Source: CAWAMR01 sp963783095
GTDB taxonomy: Bacteria > Planctomycetota > Planctomycetia > Gemmatales > Gemmataceae
Assembly (NCBI GenBank): GCA_963783095.1
Contig: CAWAMR010000003.1
Location: 310,001-374,000, forward strand
Length of the DNA: 64,000 bases
Direction: 5' to 3'
The notes beneath the pieces were generated by a model. The model was given only the letters and a program-made list of their open reading frames with translations, was not told where the DNA came from and made no database searches. This document shows positions 9,309 to 19,000 of the stretch, piece by piece (within the stretch, counting starts at the first letter, position 1; each line of letters starts with the position of its first letter). The translations under genes were made by a program, and so were the position numbers.

Positions 9309-9425
9309 TCGTCGCTGCGCTTCAGTTTTCAGTTTTCAGTTTTCAGTTAAGACACTCCATCACCTTTGCCGGCAAGCTGCCCATCCTTGCTGAACACTGA
9401 ACACTGAACACTGGAGCGCAGCGAC
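9309..9425. repeat. Inverted repeat with iterated TTTTCAG / ACTGAAC words
   Basis: The left part GTCGCTGCGCTTCAG followed by three more TTTCAG copies faces a right part of three GAACACT copies followed by GGAGCGCAGCGAC. The outer ends (GTCGCTGCGC and GCGCAGCGAC) are exact complements; the inner iterated words are degenerate complements. It lies between tRNA-Ile and tRNA-Lys. Confidence 0.8.
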
Positions 9426-9428
9426 ACT

Positions 9429-9499
9429 CAACTGCCAAGGAATCGAACCTTGTCTAAAACCTTATCAGAGTTTTGTGCAAACCATTACACTTGCAGTTG
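9429..9499 (-). tRNA. tRNA-Ile(GAT)
   Basis: Acceptor CAACTGC/GCAGTTG, D arm GTGT/GCAC, anticodon stem AAACT/GGTTT with loop CTGATAA (GAT) and T arm CAAGG-TTCGATT-CCTTG. The last anticodon-stem pair is T-G. The C1-G72 pair is unusual for an Ile tRNA, so the identity is slightly less sure than the tRNA call. Confidence 0.8.
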
Positions 9500-9527
9500 G
9501 TAGTTCTTCCCGACCACAACTTTCCAT

Positions 9528-9599
9528 ATCGGCGGTGGGAGTCGAACCCACACACTTCCGGGTAGAAGCCGGATGCTCATCCAATTCAGCTTCGCCGAT
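9528..9599 (-). tRNA. tRNA-Arg(TCT)
   Basis: Acceptor ATCGGCG/CGCCGAT, anticodon arm TCCGG-CTTCTAC-CCGGA (TCT) and T arm GTGGG-TTCGACT-CCCAC on the minus strand. Confidence 0.92.
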
Positions 9600-9613
9600 A
9601 GATCGCTTCCCAG

Positions 9614-9686
9614 TTCCGTGGGCTGGCATCGAACCAGCATCTCCAGGTTCAGAGCCTGGCATTCTGCCCGTTAAACTACCTCGGAA
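9614..9686 (-). tRNA. tRNA-Gln(CTG)
   Basis: Anticodon arm CCAGG-CTCTGAA-CCTGG gives CTG; the T arm is GCTGG-TTCGATG-CCAGC. The acceptor TTCCGAG/CACGGAA carries one A-A mismatch at pair 6-67. Twelve bases separate it from the second Gln tRNA. Confidence 0.88.
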
Positions 9687-9698
9687 GAAATCGACAGT

Positions 9699-9769
9699 TC
9701 GGGGAGAAGGAATCGAACCTTCGCTGACGGGTTCAAAGCCCGTTGGTCTACCGTTTAACCAATCCCCGA
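9699..9769 (-). tRNA. tRNA-Gln(TTG)
   Basis: Acceptor TCGGGGA/TCCCCGA, anticodon arm ACGGG-CTTTGAA-CCCGT (TTG) and T arm GAAGG-TTCGATT-CCTTC. Together with the neighbouring CTG gene it gives both Gln isoacceptors in tandem. Confidence 0.93.
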
Positions 9770-9781
9770 ATAAAACCCATC

Positions 9782-9866
9782 AGTTCCAAGTTCCAGGTTC
9801 CAAGTTAAAAACCCGAACGGTTGATGGTTCCCAACTTGGAACTTGGAACCTGGAACCTGGAACTAT
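9782..9866. repeat. GTTCCAA-type inverted repeat
   Basis: The left arm AGTTCCAAGTTCCAGGTTCC with continuation AAGTT faces the right arm AACTTGGAACTTGGAACCTG about 30 bases later. The heptad GTTCCAA is iterated in each arm. The same heptad recurs at 28464, 48441 (inside a gene) and 53553-53653. Confidence 0.9.
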
Positions 9867-9871
9867 TCAGA

Positions 9872-9942
9872 GTGTCATGCGGGAGTCGAACCCACCTAGC
9901 CGGTTTGGAAGACCGGAACCTCTGCCGCTCGGCCAATGACAC
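9872..9942 (-). tRNA. tRNA-Gly(TCC)
   Basis: Acceptor GTGTCAT/ATGACAC, anticodon arm CCGGT-CTTCCAA-ACCGG (TCC) and T arm GTGGG-TTCGACT-CCCGC on the minus strand. Confidence 0.92.
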
Positions 9943-9955
9943 AAAAACGGTCTTT

Positions 9956-10018
9956 GTAGCCGAATTCGCCAGAATTCGGGTTTTGACGGGCATCCCGAAT
10001 TCTGGCGAATTCGGCTAC
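9956..10018. repeat. Perfect 25-base inverted repeat between tRNA genes
   Basis: Arms 9956-9980 and 9994-10018 are exact reverse complements (outer word GTAGCCGAATTCGCC, inner word AGAATTCGGG) around a 13-base loop. They lie between the Gly and Asn tRNA genes. The outer word is shared with the hairpin at 18-87. Confidence 0.92.
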
Positions 10019-10037
10019 GGAGGAAAAATCCGTGAGC

Positions 10038-10108
10038 TGGGGAAGTGGGAATCGAACCCACAATAGGCGGTTTAACAGACCGCTGCCTTACCGTTTGGCT
10101 ACTCCCCA
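10038..10108 (-). tRNA. tRNA-Asn(GTT)
   Basis: Acceptor TGGGGAG/TTCCCCA, D arm GCC/GGC, anticodon arm GCGGT-CTGTTAA-ACCGC (GTT) and T arm GTGGG-TTCGATT-CCCAC. It is the promoter-proximal gene if the nine are read as one minus-strand unit. Confidence 0.93.
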
Positions 10109-10470
10109 AGAGGTAAAAAGAGCGAGGCCGGGTGTCTCGTAAGACACCCGGCCTCGTTGTGATTCGATGGCCCGAAGAGGTCTCACGATTGCGGAGGTTG
10201 ACCGAACCCAAAATTCAGCTGTTTCCCGAATCTGGGTTGGATATTAAACGGTTGTTGGAAAATGATACCGATCATGGCAATCTCGCAATGAATTTGGACG
10301 CTTCATATTCATAGACGCGATTCTTGGGAGATGGTTCGCGGAAAATCCAAGATTTTTCGGCAAGGTTCAAATGTGGATATATAACAAAAGCGGCCAGTGC
10401 ACCATCGTATCTCCGGCTTTCCAGCCGGAGTGCTTGTACTCTGGCTGGAACGCCGGAGATACGACAGGAA
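10109..10470. other. Intergenic stretch with an inverted repeat at 10406-10463
   Basis: I see no convincing gene. The part next to tRNA-Asn is where its promoter should lie; I see no clear -35/-10 pair. The arms 10406-10428 and 10441-10463 (CGTATCTCCGG...TTCCAGCC) are near-perfect complements around a 12-base loop and lie just past the stop codon of the minus-strand gene at 10471, so they could act as its terminator or be another dispersed repeat. Confidence 0.7.
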
Positions 10471-11217
10471 CTAATTGTTTTCGGCGATGTCTCGAATGCT
10501 CACCAGCTTAAAGCGTCCGAAAGGATTGTGCATGGGACTGTCCTTCGGTTCATTGGGGCTGTCCTGCTGAGAGACTCGGAAACGCGGTCCCTCCAGGTCG
10601 GCCAGTATGTGACCATCGGCGATCGGCTTATCGCTGCGCGCCAAGTAGCGGATGACGTCCACGATGTCAAAGCCGTATTGCTCGATATCCTGGCGTTTCA
10701 TCACGATGTCGCGCAAACCCAGCACGTGCATGCCCATCGTCCACACGTCTTTTTTGCCTCTGACGATGCTGACGAAGGCGAAGCTCAGCGCATCGGGGCT
10801 GCCTTCTTCGGTCATATCCAGCCAATTCTGTCCGCCATGAGCCAGCGCGCTATTGTCGATGAACACTCCCGCGCCGCCGGCACCAATCACCGCTGCGCCG
10901 GCCTGCATCATGGTGTGGGCCGACTCCATTGAACCGCCGGGACCGCTCAGGAGAACATTCACAGTATAGCCATCGACCGTGGCCAGTTCGTCGTCCGTTG
11001 GCGGCATTCGGCAGGCGGATCGAAAGACCTGGGCAAACCGATCATCGGCCCGCACGGCACCAAATTCGACCTGGGTCGAGTCGGGCAAGACCAGCATCCC
11101 CTCCGCCAGGCTGAAACCGGCAGGCAGTCGTTCGACGAGATCCTTCGGATGCGCCCACTGACCCGGAATGCGAAACACAATGGTGATCGGGCTGGCTGGT
11201 GCATTCATCTCGAACAT
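10471..11217 (-). CDS. Hypothetical protein
   Basis: A 248-aa protein without signal peptide or membrane segment, with even codon use and no overlapping competitor. Residues 95-125 are Gly/Ala-rich (SGPGGSMESAHTMMQAGAAVIGAGGAGVF), and the C-terminal half contains EGPRFRVSQQDSP. It shows no catalytic signature I can name. Its start overlaps nothing; the secreted gene at 11296 lies 78 bases upstream on the same strand, so the two may be cotranscribed. Confidence 0.7.
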   Translation of the reverse strand: MFEMNAPASPITIVFRIPGQWAHPKDLVERLPAGFSLAEGMLVLPDSTQVEFGAVRADDRFAQVFRSACRMPPTDDELATVDGYTVNVLLSGPGGSMESAHTMMQAGAAVIGAGGAGVFIDNSALAHGGQNWLDMTEEGSPDALSFAFVSIVRGKKDVWTMGMHVLGLRDIVMKRQDIEQYGFDIVDVIRYLARSDKPIADGHILADLEGPRFRVSQQDSPNEPKDSPMHNPFGRFKLVSIRDIAENN

Positions 11218-11295
11218 CCTCTGAAAAAGTGCCTATATGAGTTGGTTTGCATTCGTGTCGGCGTGGTTCACCGTCGCTGCCCGATAGGCGGTCAA

Positions 11296-11922
11296 TTACT
11301 CCTGTCTGCCATATACCGCAACAAAGAAATTGGGAGTCTCCCGGATTGATCCAGTTGGTCGGTGCGGTTCGCCGTTCTCGCTGATCTCGACTTCCTGTGT
11401 CAGCGCGATCATGTAAGCGTGCCCTTTCTTGGCGTCAAAATGGACATCGATATCGTGGATGTAACTCACGATCATGGAGGATCTCTCTGACGCGGGCCGC
11501 GGGTTTGCGCGGGGGTGGACGACTCCAATTCCATGCGAAGTAAGCTCGAAATACGGAAATCTCGAATGCACCACTGTCGCTTCAAGAATGACCCATTCGG
11601 TATAACTGGCTTTCATCCGAAGTGACGCCATGACTTCCTTGTCGTCTTTCTCGAAGGTCGAGGTGACACAGTAAACGTCGGGCACCACTCGCCATTCGTA
11701 GCGAAATTTGCCTGGCTTATTTTCGTTATCTGTTACCCCTGGACCTTTTACGAGACTCCACCCATCATCTGCATGAAAGTCCAGCAGTGGTATCAATGGC
11801 TTACTGCGCAATGCCGAAGAACTTTCCATCGGCGAGAAGAAAAAAGCGAATGGATAGGAAAAAGATGCCAGTGCGCACAGCATTGTGGCCAGTATGGCGA
11901 AACAAGACACCAAACGAATCAT
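11296..11922 (-). CDS. Small secreted protein, unknown function
   Basis: A 208-aa exported protein. The Met at 11922 begins a clear signal sequence (MIRLVSCFAILATMLCALAS); the open frame reaches 11997 but the extra residues would precede the signal. The mature part is beta-rich and polar, including EWRVVPDVYCVTSTFEKDDKEV and DIDVHFDAKKGHAYMIALT. No known domain was recognised. It probably shares a transcript with the hypothetical gene downstream (10471-11217). Confidence 0.65.
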   Translation of the reverse strand: MIRLVSCFAILATMLCALASFSYPFAFFFSPMESSSALRSKPLIPLLDFHADDGWSLVKGPGVTDNENKPGKFRYEWRVVPDVYCVTSTFEKDDKEVMASLRMKASYTEWVILEATVVHSRFPYFELTSHGIGVVHPRANPRPASERSSMIVSYIHDIDVHFDAKKGHAYMIALTQEVEISENGEPHRPTGSIRETPNFFVAVYGRQE

Positions 11923-12033
11923 GGCGCGACTCTTAATGTGAAACCTTGGGATGGTGATTGTAAACCCTTGATGAGGACACTTGCAATAGAATACCAAACA
12001 AGTTCATGACGACATTTCCAGACGGAGCATCCG

Positions 12034-13063
12034 ATGAAACGGCTTCCCACTGCGATTCTTGTCTTCGCCGCGCTGGCGGCGGCCAGTGTTCTGTGGTTGC
12101 AGCCGTCAATCGGACAACCGGTGCCGAAGACGGTCAAGGCGGCCCTGCCCTTCGGGCTGGCAGGCGATGGACGGACCGACGATGCTGACGCACTTCAGCG
12201 TGCGGTCGATTCCGGTGTCGGGTCGATTCATTTGCCGAAAGGCGATTTCTTGATCGGCAAGACAATTGTCGTCAATCTCGATCGAACCGGTTACACGGCA
12301 TTCACCGGCGACGGGACCGCGAAAATCATCATGTCCGGAGCGGGCCCCGCCATTCGATTCGTCGGGACTCACGACGGGACCGCCGATCCCGCGTCGTTCA
12401 AGCCGGCCGTCTGGGATCGGCAGCGAACGCCGATGGTTCAAGGGATCGAGATCGTCGGCACCAACGAATTGGCCGACGGCATCGAGGCGGAAGGCACCAT
12501 GCAATTGACGATTATCGGGGCCGTCATTCGCCAGGTCCGGCACGGCATCCACCTCGTCAGGCGCAATCGCAACGTGTTGATTTCCAGTTGCCACATCTAC
12601 CAGAACCGGGGCATCGGCGTCTTCTACGATCGCGTCAATTTGCATCAATCGAACATTTTGGATGGCATATCAGCACAATCTGCGCGTCCGCGACTCGCGG
12701 GAAATCGTGGTCGGCCCGAACGCATTCGAACGAAACCCCGGCTACTCGTACGGGAAAAGCCTCACCTGCAAAAATGCCCTGCTGTTCAAGGATTGCGCAG
12801 ATTGCACGTTGATGGGCCTACATGTCCATAACGTGATGCACGTTGATGCCGCATTGACCCTGGAGAACTGCCGGCGATTCAACGTGGTGGGTTGTTCGAT
12901 TCTCGATTGCGAGTGCATCGGCCTATTGGCGACGAATCTCGCCGATAGCCGGGTGTCGGACTGTTTGATTCGCAACGACTTGCCCGAGGCCAAACGCTGG
13001 GCTGGGCTAAAGGTGGTCGGCGGGAGGGGGAATCAGATCGAGAGCAACCTGCTTGGACCGTGA
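12034..13063 (+). CDS. Secreted right-handed beta-helix (pectate-lyase-like) protein, frameshifted
   Basis: The exported protein has a signal peptide (LPTAILVFAALAAASVLWLQ) and then a start typical of parallel beta-helix proteins: FGLAGDGRTDDADALQRAVDSG, followed by IHLPKGDFLIGKTI and many short Asn/Gly turns (NRNVLISSCHIYQNRGIGVFYD). The helix continues in another frame as REIVVGPNAFERNPGYSYGK and LENCRRFNVVGCSILDCEC to the stop at 13063. Near 12655-12690 the frame changes twice: a third frame supplies FGWHIS between the halves, so two indels lie within about 30 bases. Such proteins act on or bind polysaccharides; the substrate here is unknown. Confidence 0.75.
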
Positions 13064-13211
13064 ACCGCCGTGAGCGCTGCTGGATCGCTTCGCGTGTATC
13101 CGAAACGGATGTTGCCGTTAACGAGAAGCGATCGCAACTTGGCTTGTGGCATCGACATCTACTCCGAAATCTCGGATCGTAAAGACCGACTCATAGTTCT
13201 CGATCCCATAT

Positions 13212-14141
13212 TTACGAAGGCGAGGGCAAGTTTGTGGGAGCCGTGTCATCGGACAAAGGAGCGTCATCGCCAGTATCCCGAGATATTGCCCCACTCTTAG
13301 GGTGAAGTTTCTCGTAGAGGTCTTTGTCAAAATGCCGAGCAGATTCGAGCTTAAGATGTTTTTGGTCAAGCTTTTCACAAAAAGCGCTGAACGATTTATC
13401 TACATGCACGAGAACAAATGAAGTCGTTTGTTCTAAAGCAATTACCGCATCACCAATCTTGACGCATTCTTTGCACGTGATATTCGTTGATTGTTGGTGG
13501 TAGACGCTGAGATTGCTCACAGCAGTTTGCTTCCTACATCCGTCGTCTTCAATAATTGTGAGCGAACGAGCTCTCTTCTTCCCGATTTCAAGAAAGTTGG
13601 TGATGTGGCAGTCAATGACAGGTTCGGAAAGATGCCTATATATAACGTTAAGGTCACTGACCAAGTTATTATAGTTTACTTGAAAGCGGGCCATCCCAAT
13701 TGAACAGCGACACTTGTTGGCTGTTTTTTCAGAAAATGCGGAATCAAATCTGTTGATCCACTGCATGACGAGGGATGCTGTTTCTTCAGCTGCCATCCGA
13801 CCTGTGATTGCTCCCCTTTCGCGCAAATACGCAGCGATATAAGCTATCACAGACTTGTTTTCTCTCTGACTAAAGTCTTGTTCCAAGTAGTTTAGCGCGT
13901 CATCCAAACGCCCAAAATGTTCAACAGCAAAAGCAACACGTAATCCCGAGAACACCCAACGACGTATAAACTCCATCCTAATATAGTAGGAAGTGTAGAG
14001 TGTACCGTTGGTCACATTTTCTTGGAAATGCTGGCGATGTTTGGGGGTCGATTGACCTAATGCAGGAGGGATCGCCGACGTTTCAATCAGATACTTCCTC
14101 TGATTGGTTTGACTGGACTGCTTCTTTTGCGTCGCCATCAT
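13212..14141 (-). CDS. PIN-like nuclease, last gene of a three-gene islet
   Basis: A 309-aa protein whose ends look like a split PIN-type RNase. Near the N-terminus is KYLIETSAI (family LDTSxL, with Glu20 at the first acidic site) and MEFIRRW (Glu57). Near the C-terminus is IGDAVIALEQTTSFVLVHVDKSF, with Asp231 and Asp248 at the sites of the third and fourth acidic residues. A helical insert of about 170 aa lies between. PIN domains cleave single-stranded RNA in many toxin-antitoxin systems. The gene overlaps the upstream gene by 59 bases, implying translational coupling. The AT-rich codon use stands out from its neighbours. Assignment rests on motifs only. Confidence 0.65.
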   Translation of the reverse strand: MMATQKKQSSQTNQRKYLIETSAIPPALGQSTPKHRQHFQENVTNGTLYTSYYIRMEFIRRWVFSGLRVAFAVEHFGRLDDALNYLEQDFSQRENKSVIAYIAAYLRERGAITGRMAAEETASLVMQWINRFDSAFSEKTANKCRCSIGMARFQVNYNNLVSDLNVIYRHLSEPVIDCHITNFLEIGKKRARSLTIIEDDGCRKQTAVSNLSVYHQQSTNITCKECVKIGDAVIALEQTTSFVLVHVDKSFSAFCEKLDQKHLKLESARHFDKDLYEKLHPKSGAISRDTGDDAPLSDDTAPTNLPSPS

Positions 14142-14808
14142 ATCCCTCGTCTTCCCAGTCCGGAAGCACGTTACCTGTTGACTGGTGTGGGCTAAGGAGA
14201 TCGGTTGCCTTCTTCAATTGGTTCTCACTAACTTCAGTAGCCGCTGCAACTTGTTCCAAAATACTAATAGCAACTTGCCTTGATTTTGCGAGACGGTATT
14301 GTTCCCATCCCCCGTTCATAAAGGTCTCTCGAAGTCTTCGGAGGATTTCTCGCGAGTATCCTTCGTTGTCTGCATCTGCGATGGTCGCTAATGCCTCTTT
14401 TATTTTGTCGAGAACGGCAAATGTGTAACTGGTGAAATCAGATTTTGCCGTGTGTGGTTCGAGGTCAGATACTGCCGTCTGAATGGCTCTTGCCTTTCGC
14501 CGTCGAAGTGTCGCAAGGTATTCAGTGGAAGGTTGCCGACCATCTGAATTCCCAACCACCCTGACCCTGACTTGCTGCAGGCTCGTCGGTGTCGCAGATG
14601 GCGGGATGACCTCGAAGTAGTCTTCGCTGAGGCTCGAACTACCTTTTCCAACTTCTTTAATGATCGGAATCTGGTACGGGTTCTTTGCGAAACCGCCCTG
14701 CAGCATGGAAGAATCGTCGATACTCCAAAAATACAAATCAGAAGTTTGACCGGGCGATCGGAGATTTTCCACCCAGTGAATCCCGATATTTGAGCGAACT
14801 GCTGGCAT
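14083..14808 (-). CDS. Unknown protein, middle gene of the three-gene islet
   Basis: A 241-aa protein with no signal peptide or membrane segment. The N-terminal third looks beta-rich and contains IGIHWVENLRSPGQTSDLYFW. The middle is helical (RRRKARAIQTAVSDLE, YTFAVLDKIKEALATIADAD). The C-terminal 30 residues are acidic and probably disordered. It begins one base after the stop of the upstream gene and overlaps the PIN-like gene by 59 bases. That packing suggests a single operon and a physical partnership. No family recognised; an antitoxin or adaptor role is only inference. Confidence 0.65.
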   Translation of the reverse strand: MPAVRSNIGIHWVENLRSPGQTSDLYFWSIDDSSMLQGGFAKNPYQIPIIKEVGKGSSSLSEDYFEVIPPSATPTSLQQVRVRVVGNSDGRQPSTEYLATLRRRKARAIQTAVSDLEPHTAKSDFTSYTFAVLDKIKEALATIADADNEGYSREILRRLRETFMNGGWEQYRLAKSRQVAISILEQVAAATEVSENQLKKATDLLSPHQSTGNVLPDWEDEGYDGDAKEAVQSNQSEEVSD

Positions 14809-14809
14809 T

Positions 14810-15604
14810 TCATTTTCCTTTTAGTTGAATAGCTTTGAGGCGTCCAACACATTCTTCAATCATTTTGTCTGATTCATCGATCGATTCACGCATAAATAGA
14901 ACAATATCAGAACAATCAATATCGGTTCGTGTCATTTCGCCATCGACAAAGAGAACATCATCCTTTATGATCTTGTCTCGAAAATCTTTCGCTGTTTGGT
15001 CGAAAAGTTTCGGATCTTTTGTCAAATACTCCCAGTTCTTGAAGGCAGCCACTTGAAGGTCAACATGCTCGGGCTTCATCGGTCCCATTGCAAACCGACT
15101 CTTCATCTTACCCCTTGTCCCATGCAATTGCACGAGGACATCCTCAAGGTTGCCAAAGGTTCCGGATAACTCTTTTTGAGAGACAAGGAAGCTTCCGGGA
15201 AAGAGACTTACCATTTCGGAATGTCGCATTCCAACCTTAACGAAAGACCAAGTCTCAAAACCAGCCTTTGATATCTTCTTGACTCCAAACGAATTCAACG
15301 CATTCATTATTGTGCTGGTTAGATCATTTATTCTGCTCACCCAACTATCGATACCGATTCCCTGAATGTAGATCCGGTGAGACTCGAAAACCAGAATCTG
15401 CTTCTGTGGAATGTGACGAAGGAGTATGCCCGCTGGCGACGGATGCCATAAGTCGATTCCAAGTTTCTGCCGAATTCCTTCTGTTACCTCGGGTAATTTC
15501 CCGAGTGTCGTCACCAAAGCAGGGAATTCGACCACAAAAAAATAACAGACCCGATCGGGATTCTCTTGGAACATTCTGCACCGTTTCGAGGGTAACCACG
15601 ACAT
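14810..15604 (-). CDS. Unknown protein, first gene of the three-gene islet
   Basis: A 264-aa soluble protein. It contains IDLWHPSPAGILLRHIPQKQILVFESHRIYIQGIG and ETWSFVKVGMRHSEMVSLFPGSF, a pattern faintly like the sporadically distributed TIGR04255 proteins (beta strands followed by a helix and an I-x-R-x-G-x-R-like strand), but I cannot confirm this. The C-terminal part is helical and acidic. It heads the operon, with one base between it and the next gene. The ATG at 15604 lacks a clear Shine-Dalgarno sequence. Confidence 0.6.
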   Translation of the reverse strand: MSWLPSKRCRMFQENPDRVCYFFVVEFPALVTTLGKLPEVTEGIRQKLGIDLWHPSPAGILLRHIPQKQILVFESHRIYIQGIGIDSWVSRINDLTSTIMNALNSFGVKKISKAGFETWSFVKVGMRHSEMVSLFPGSFLVSQKELSGTFGNLEDVLVQLHGTRGKMKSRFAMGPMKPEHVDLQVAAFKNWEYLTKDPKLFDQTAKDFRDKIIKDDVLFVDGEMTRTDIDCSDIVLFMRESIDESDKMIEECVGRLKAIQLKGK

Positions 15605-16009
15605 TTACACTCTGACAGATTGGTTATTATCATATCGCCGCTTTGGTGAGGAAGCAACGATTTAACTCATTTGGGATCATGTCCGACGTGACGCAGATCA
15701 CAAATCCAGCAAGATCGTTACCTACAGCAACTCTTCACTGAATTTGCCAACTTGCTCGGCAATAAGATCAGCGGCCAAACGAGAGACAGGTTTCTTGCAG
15801 GCATGCTGATTCCTGTAGGTCGGAATAGAGAAAATCGGCTTGTACACCAATGATCGCAAATGCGAACGAACGAATTACCGAATGGCGTGCTACAAACCTT
15901 CTGATCCAGGATCCAGGATTGGGAGAACTTCGACCCACCCATTTCCTTCAGCCAGGCAACTGGGTAACTTATCATTGTCGCAATTTCCTTCCTTATTCAT
16001 GGATCTGCC
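15605..16009. other. Divergent intergenic region
   Basis: About 400 bases between the minus-strand islet and the plus-strand PSD1 gene, which should hold both promoters. I see no repeat of the dispersed classes, no tRNA and no convincing small gene. Confidence 0.5.
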
Positions 16010-19000
16010 ATGATGTCTGTTCGCATTCTCCTTCCTTTGTTGGCCGTCGCCTTCACTTTTCAAAGCGCTCTTCGCGCAGCGGATAAAGTCGACTTCGACC
16101 GCGACATTCGGCCCGTGCTTGCCGATCATTGCTATCAGTGTCACGGCCCCGATGAGAAACAGCGCAAGGCCAAGCTGCGACTCGATACCAAAGATGGCCT
16201 TTTCGCCAAACATGAGGACGCTATTCCCGTTGTCCCGTCGCGCCTCGATCAAAGCGAATTGATCCGACGAATTACCTCCAAGAATGACAACGAGCGAATG
16301 CCCCCGGCGGACAAGGGCAAAAAGCTGAGCGATGCCCAGATCGCGCTCGTGAAACTTTGGGTCGAGCAGGGCGCTCCCTACAAGGGTCACTGGGCCTATA
16401 TCGCGCCGACTCGGCCCGCCTTGCCGAATCTGCAGCATTCCAAGTGGGAAGCGCGCAATGCCATCGACCGATTCATCCTCGCCAGGCTGGAGCACGAGGG
16501 GTTGTCGCCATCGCCTGAAGCCGACAAGGTTAGGCTCATTCGCCGGCTGACGCTCGATCTGACCGGTTTGCCGCCGACGATTCAGGAAGTGGATGATTTC
16601 CTCAAAGATGATTCGCCCAAGGCTTACGAGAAAGTGGTCGATCGGCTCCTGGCTTCGCCGCGCTACGGCGAGCGCATGGCCCTGGACTGGCTCGATGCCG
16701 CACGCTATGCCGATACACATGGCTATCACATCGACAGCGGCCGAAATATGACCCGCTGGCGCGAATATGTCATTGACTCCTTCAATAACAACTTGCCGTT
16801 CGATCGATTCACGATCGAACAACTGGCCGGCGACTTGCTGCCGAACGCTACCGTTCAACAAAAAATTGCCAGCGGGTTCAATCGCAATCACATGATTAAC
16901 TTTGAGGGCGGCGCGATCCCGGAAGAGTATCACAACGCCTATATCGTCGATCGCGTCAACACGACTTCCACCGTCTGGCTGGGGCTGACGCTGGCCTGCG
17001 CCCAGTGCCACGACCATAAATTCGATCCCTTGACCACCAAGGATTTTTATCGACTCTACGCCTTCTTCCATAACGTGCCGGAGAACGGCCTCGATGGCAG
17101 CAGGGGCAATGCCATGCCCGCGATCAAGGCCCCAGGACCGGACGACAAGAAAAGAATTCAGGAACTCGAAAGCGACATTGCTTCCCTGGAAGCAGCACTG
17201 AAGGCCGGCCTGCCGGATCTGGATCGCTCGCAAATGGTGTGGGAGAAAACACTTCCGTCCCGCTCCCGCACGATCTGGAAAACTCTCACCCTCGATAAAC
17301 TGCAAGCCAAGGGCGCAACCCTGAAGGCATTGCCGGACAAGTCGATCGTCGCCGAGGGAACGAATCCCGATTCGGAAACCTATACCGTTGGCTTCCGCTC
17401 TGATCTCGACAAGATCACTGCGCTTCGCCTGGAAGTACTGCCCGACGATCGACTGGCCGCAAAAGGACCTGGACGTTCGGCAAACGGGAACTTCGTGATG
17501 ACCGGTTTCCGCATCCTGCTGGGCGATGAGATGAAAGGAACTGAACTGAAAGTGAAATCGGCATCGGCCGACTTTAGCCAGGCTACTTTTCCGATTAGCG
17601 GCGTTCTGAACAAGGGGACAGGTTGGGGAATTCATCCGCAATTCGGCAAACCCCACTGGGCTATCTTTGAACTGCAAGAACCGCTGGCCGCAACGGGAAA
17701 AGAAATCACCGTGCAGATGTTGTTCCATTCGCCCTTTGGACAACATCAGTTCGGAAAATTCCGCTTATCGGCAACCAACTCCGCCAACCCGCTCACTCCC
17801 GACACAATGCCCGAAAAAATCGGCGTTATTCTGGCGCTTCCTGCCGAGAAACGCAACGAGGCCCAGAAAGTCGAGCTGCGCAATTACTATCGGGAATCGG
17901 TCGCGCCGGAACTGCGACAACTGCGCGATAAGATTGCGCACACACAAGCATTGCTCAAGCAGACTTTGGCAAAAATCCCGGATGCGATGGTCATGCAGGA
18001 AATGCCCAGACCGCGCGATACCTTCATCTTGGTTCGCGGTGCCTACGACAAGAAAGGCGAAAAAGTGACTGCAGGAACCCCGGCAGTTCTGCCGCCGATG
18101 CCGAAGGACGCACCGGCTAATCGCCTCGGGCTGGCGAAGTGGCTCACGAGCGCTGAGAACCCGCTCACTACTCGCGTCATTGTCAACCGCTACTGGCAAA
18201 TGTATTTTGGCAATGGTCTGGTCAAGACCAGCGAAGATTTTGGCTCGCAAGGGGAGCCTCCAAGTCATCCGGAGTTGCTCGACTGGCTTGCGGTCGAGTT
18301 CCGCGAGTCGGGTTGGGACGTAAAGCATATCCAAAAGTTGATCGTCATGTCGGCTACCTATCGGCAGTCATCGGTCGTGACCAAGGAACTGCTTCAGCGC
18401 GATCCCGAAAACCGTTTGCTGGCTCGAATGACGCGACTTCGGCTCCAGGCAGAGTTTATCCGGGATCAAGCCCTGGCGGTGAGCGGCCTGCTCAACGGCG
18501 AAATCGGCGGGGCCAGCGTATCGCCCTATCAGCCGCGCGGGTTGTGGGAAGAGTTGATGTCGCGGGCGGACGGCGATAACTGGACGGCCCAGAAATATAA
18601 GCAGAGTTCCGGGAAAGATCTGTATCGCCGAACGATGTATACGTTCTGGAAGCGAACCTGCCCGCCGCCATCTCTGACAACCCTGGATGCTCCGGATCGC
18701 GAAACGTGCGTCGTGCGCCGATCGCGGACCAATACTCCATTGCAGGCGCTGGTGTTGATGAATGACCCGACCTATGTGGAAGCTTCGCGCAAACTCGCCG
18801 AGCGCATTCTCACCGAAGGCGGGAAGACTGTTGACGACCAGCTCACCTTCGCATTCCGGCTCGCCACCGCGCAAGCCGAACGAGAAGGAACTTGCCATTC
18901 TGAAGCAGGTTCTGGATGGGCAGTTGACAAAATTTAAGAAAGACAAAGCTGCCGCGGAGAAGTTGCTGAAAGTGGGCGAATCGCCGCGTAACGAGAAATT

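Noticed and set aside
9309..9425. Possible CRISPR or tandem minisatellite
   Set aside because: The words are 7-8 bases without spacers and the two halves are inverted relative to each other; it is a hairpin-type repeat.
15890..17746. 618-aa minus-strand frame
   Set aside because: Fully antisense to the PSD1 gene, which has clear CxxCH, DUF1549 and DUF1553 motifs. Long shadows are common at this GC content.
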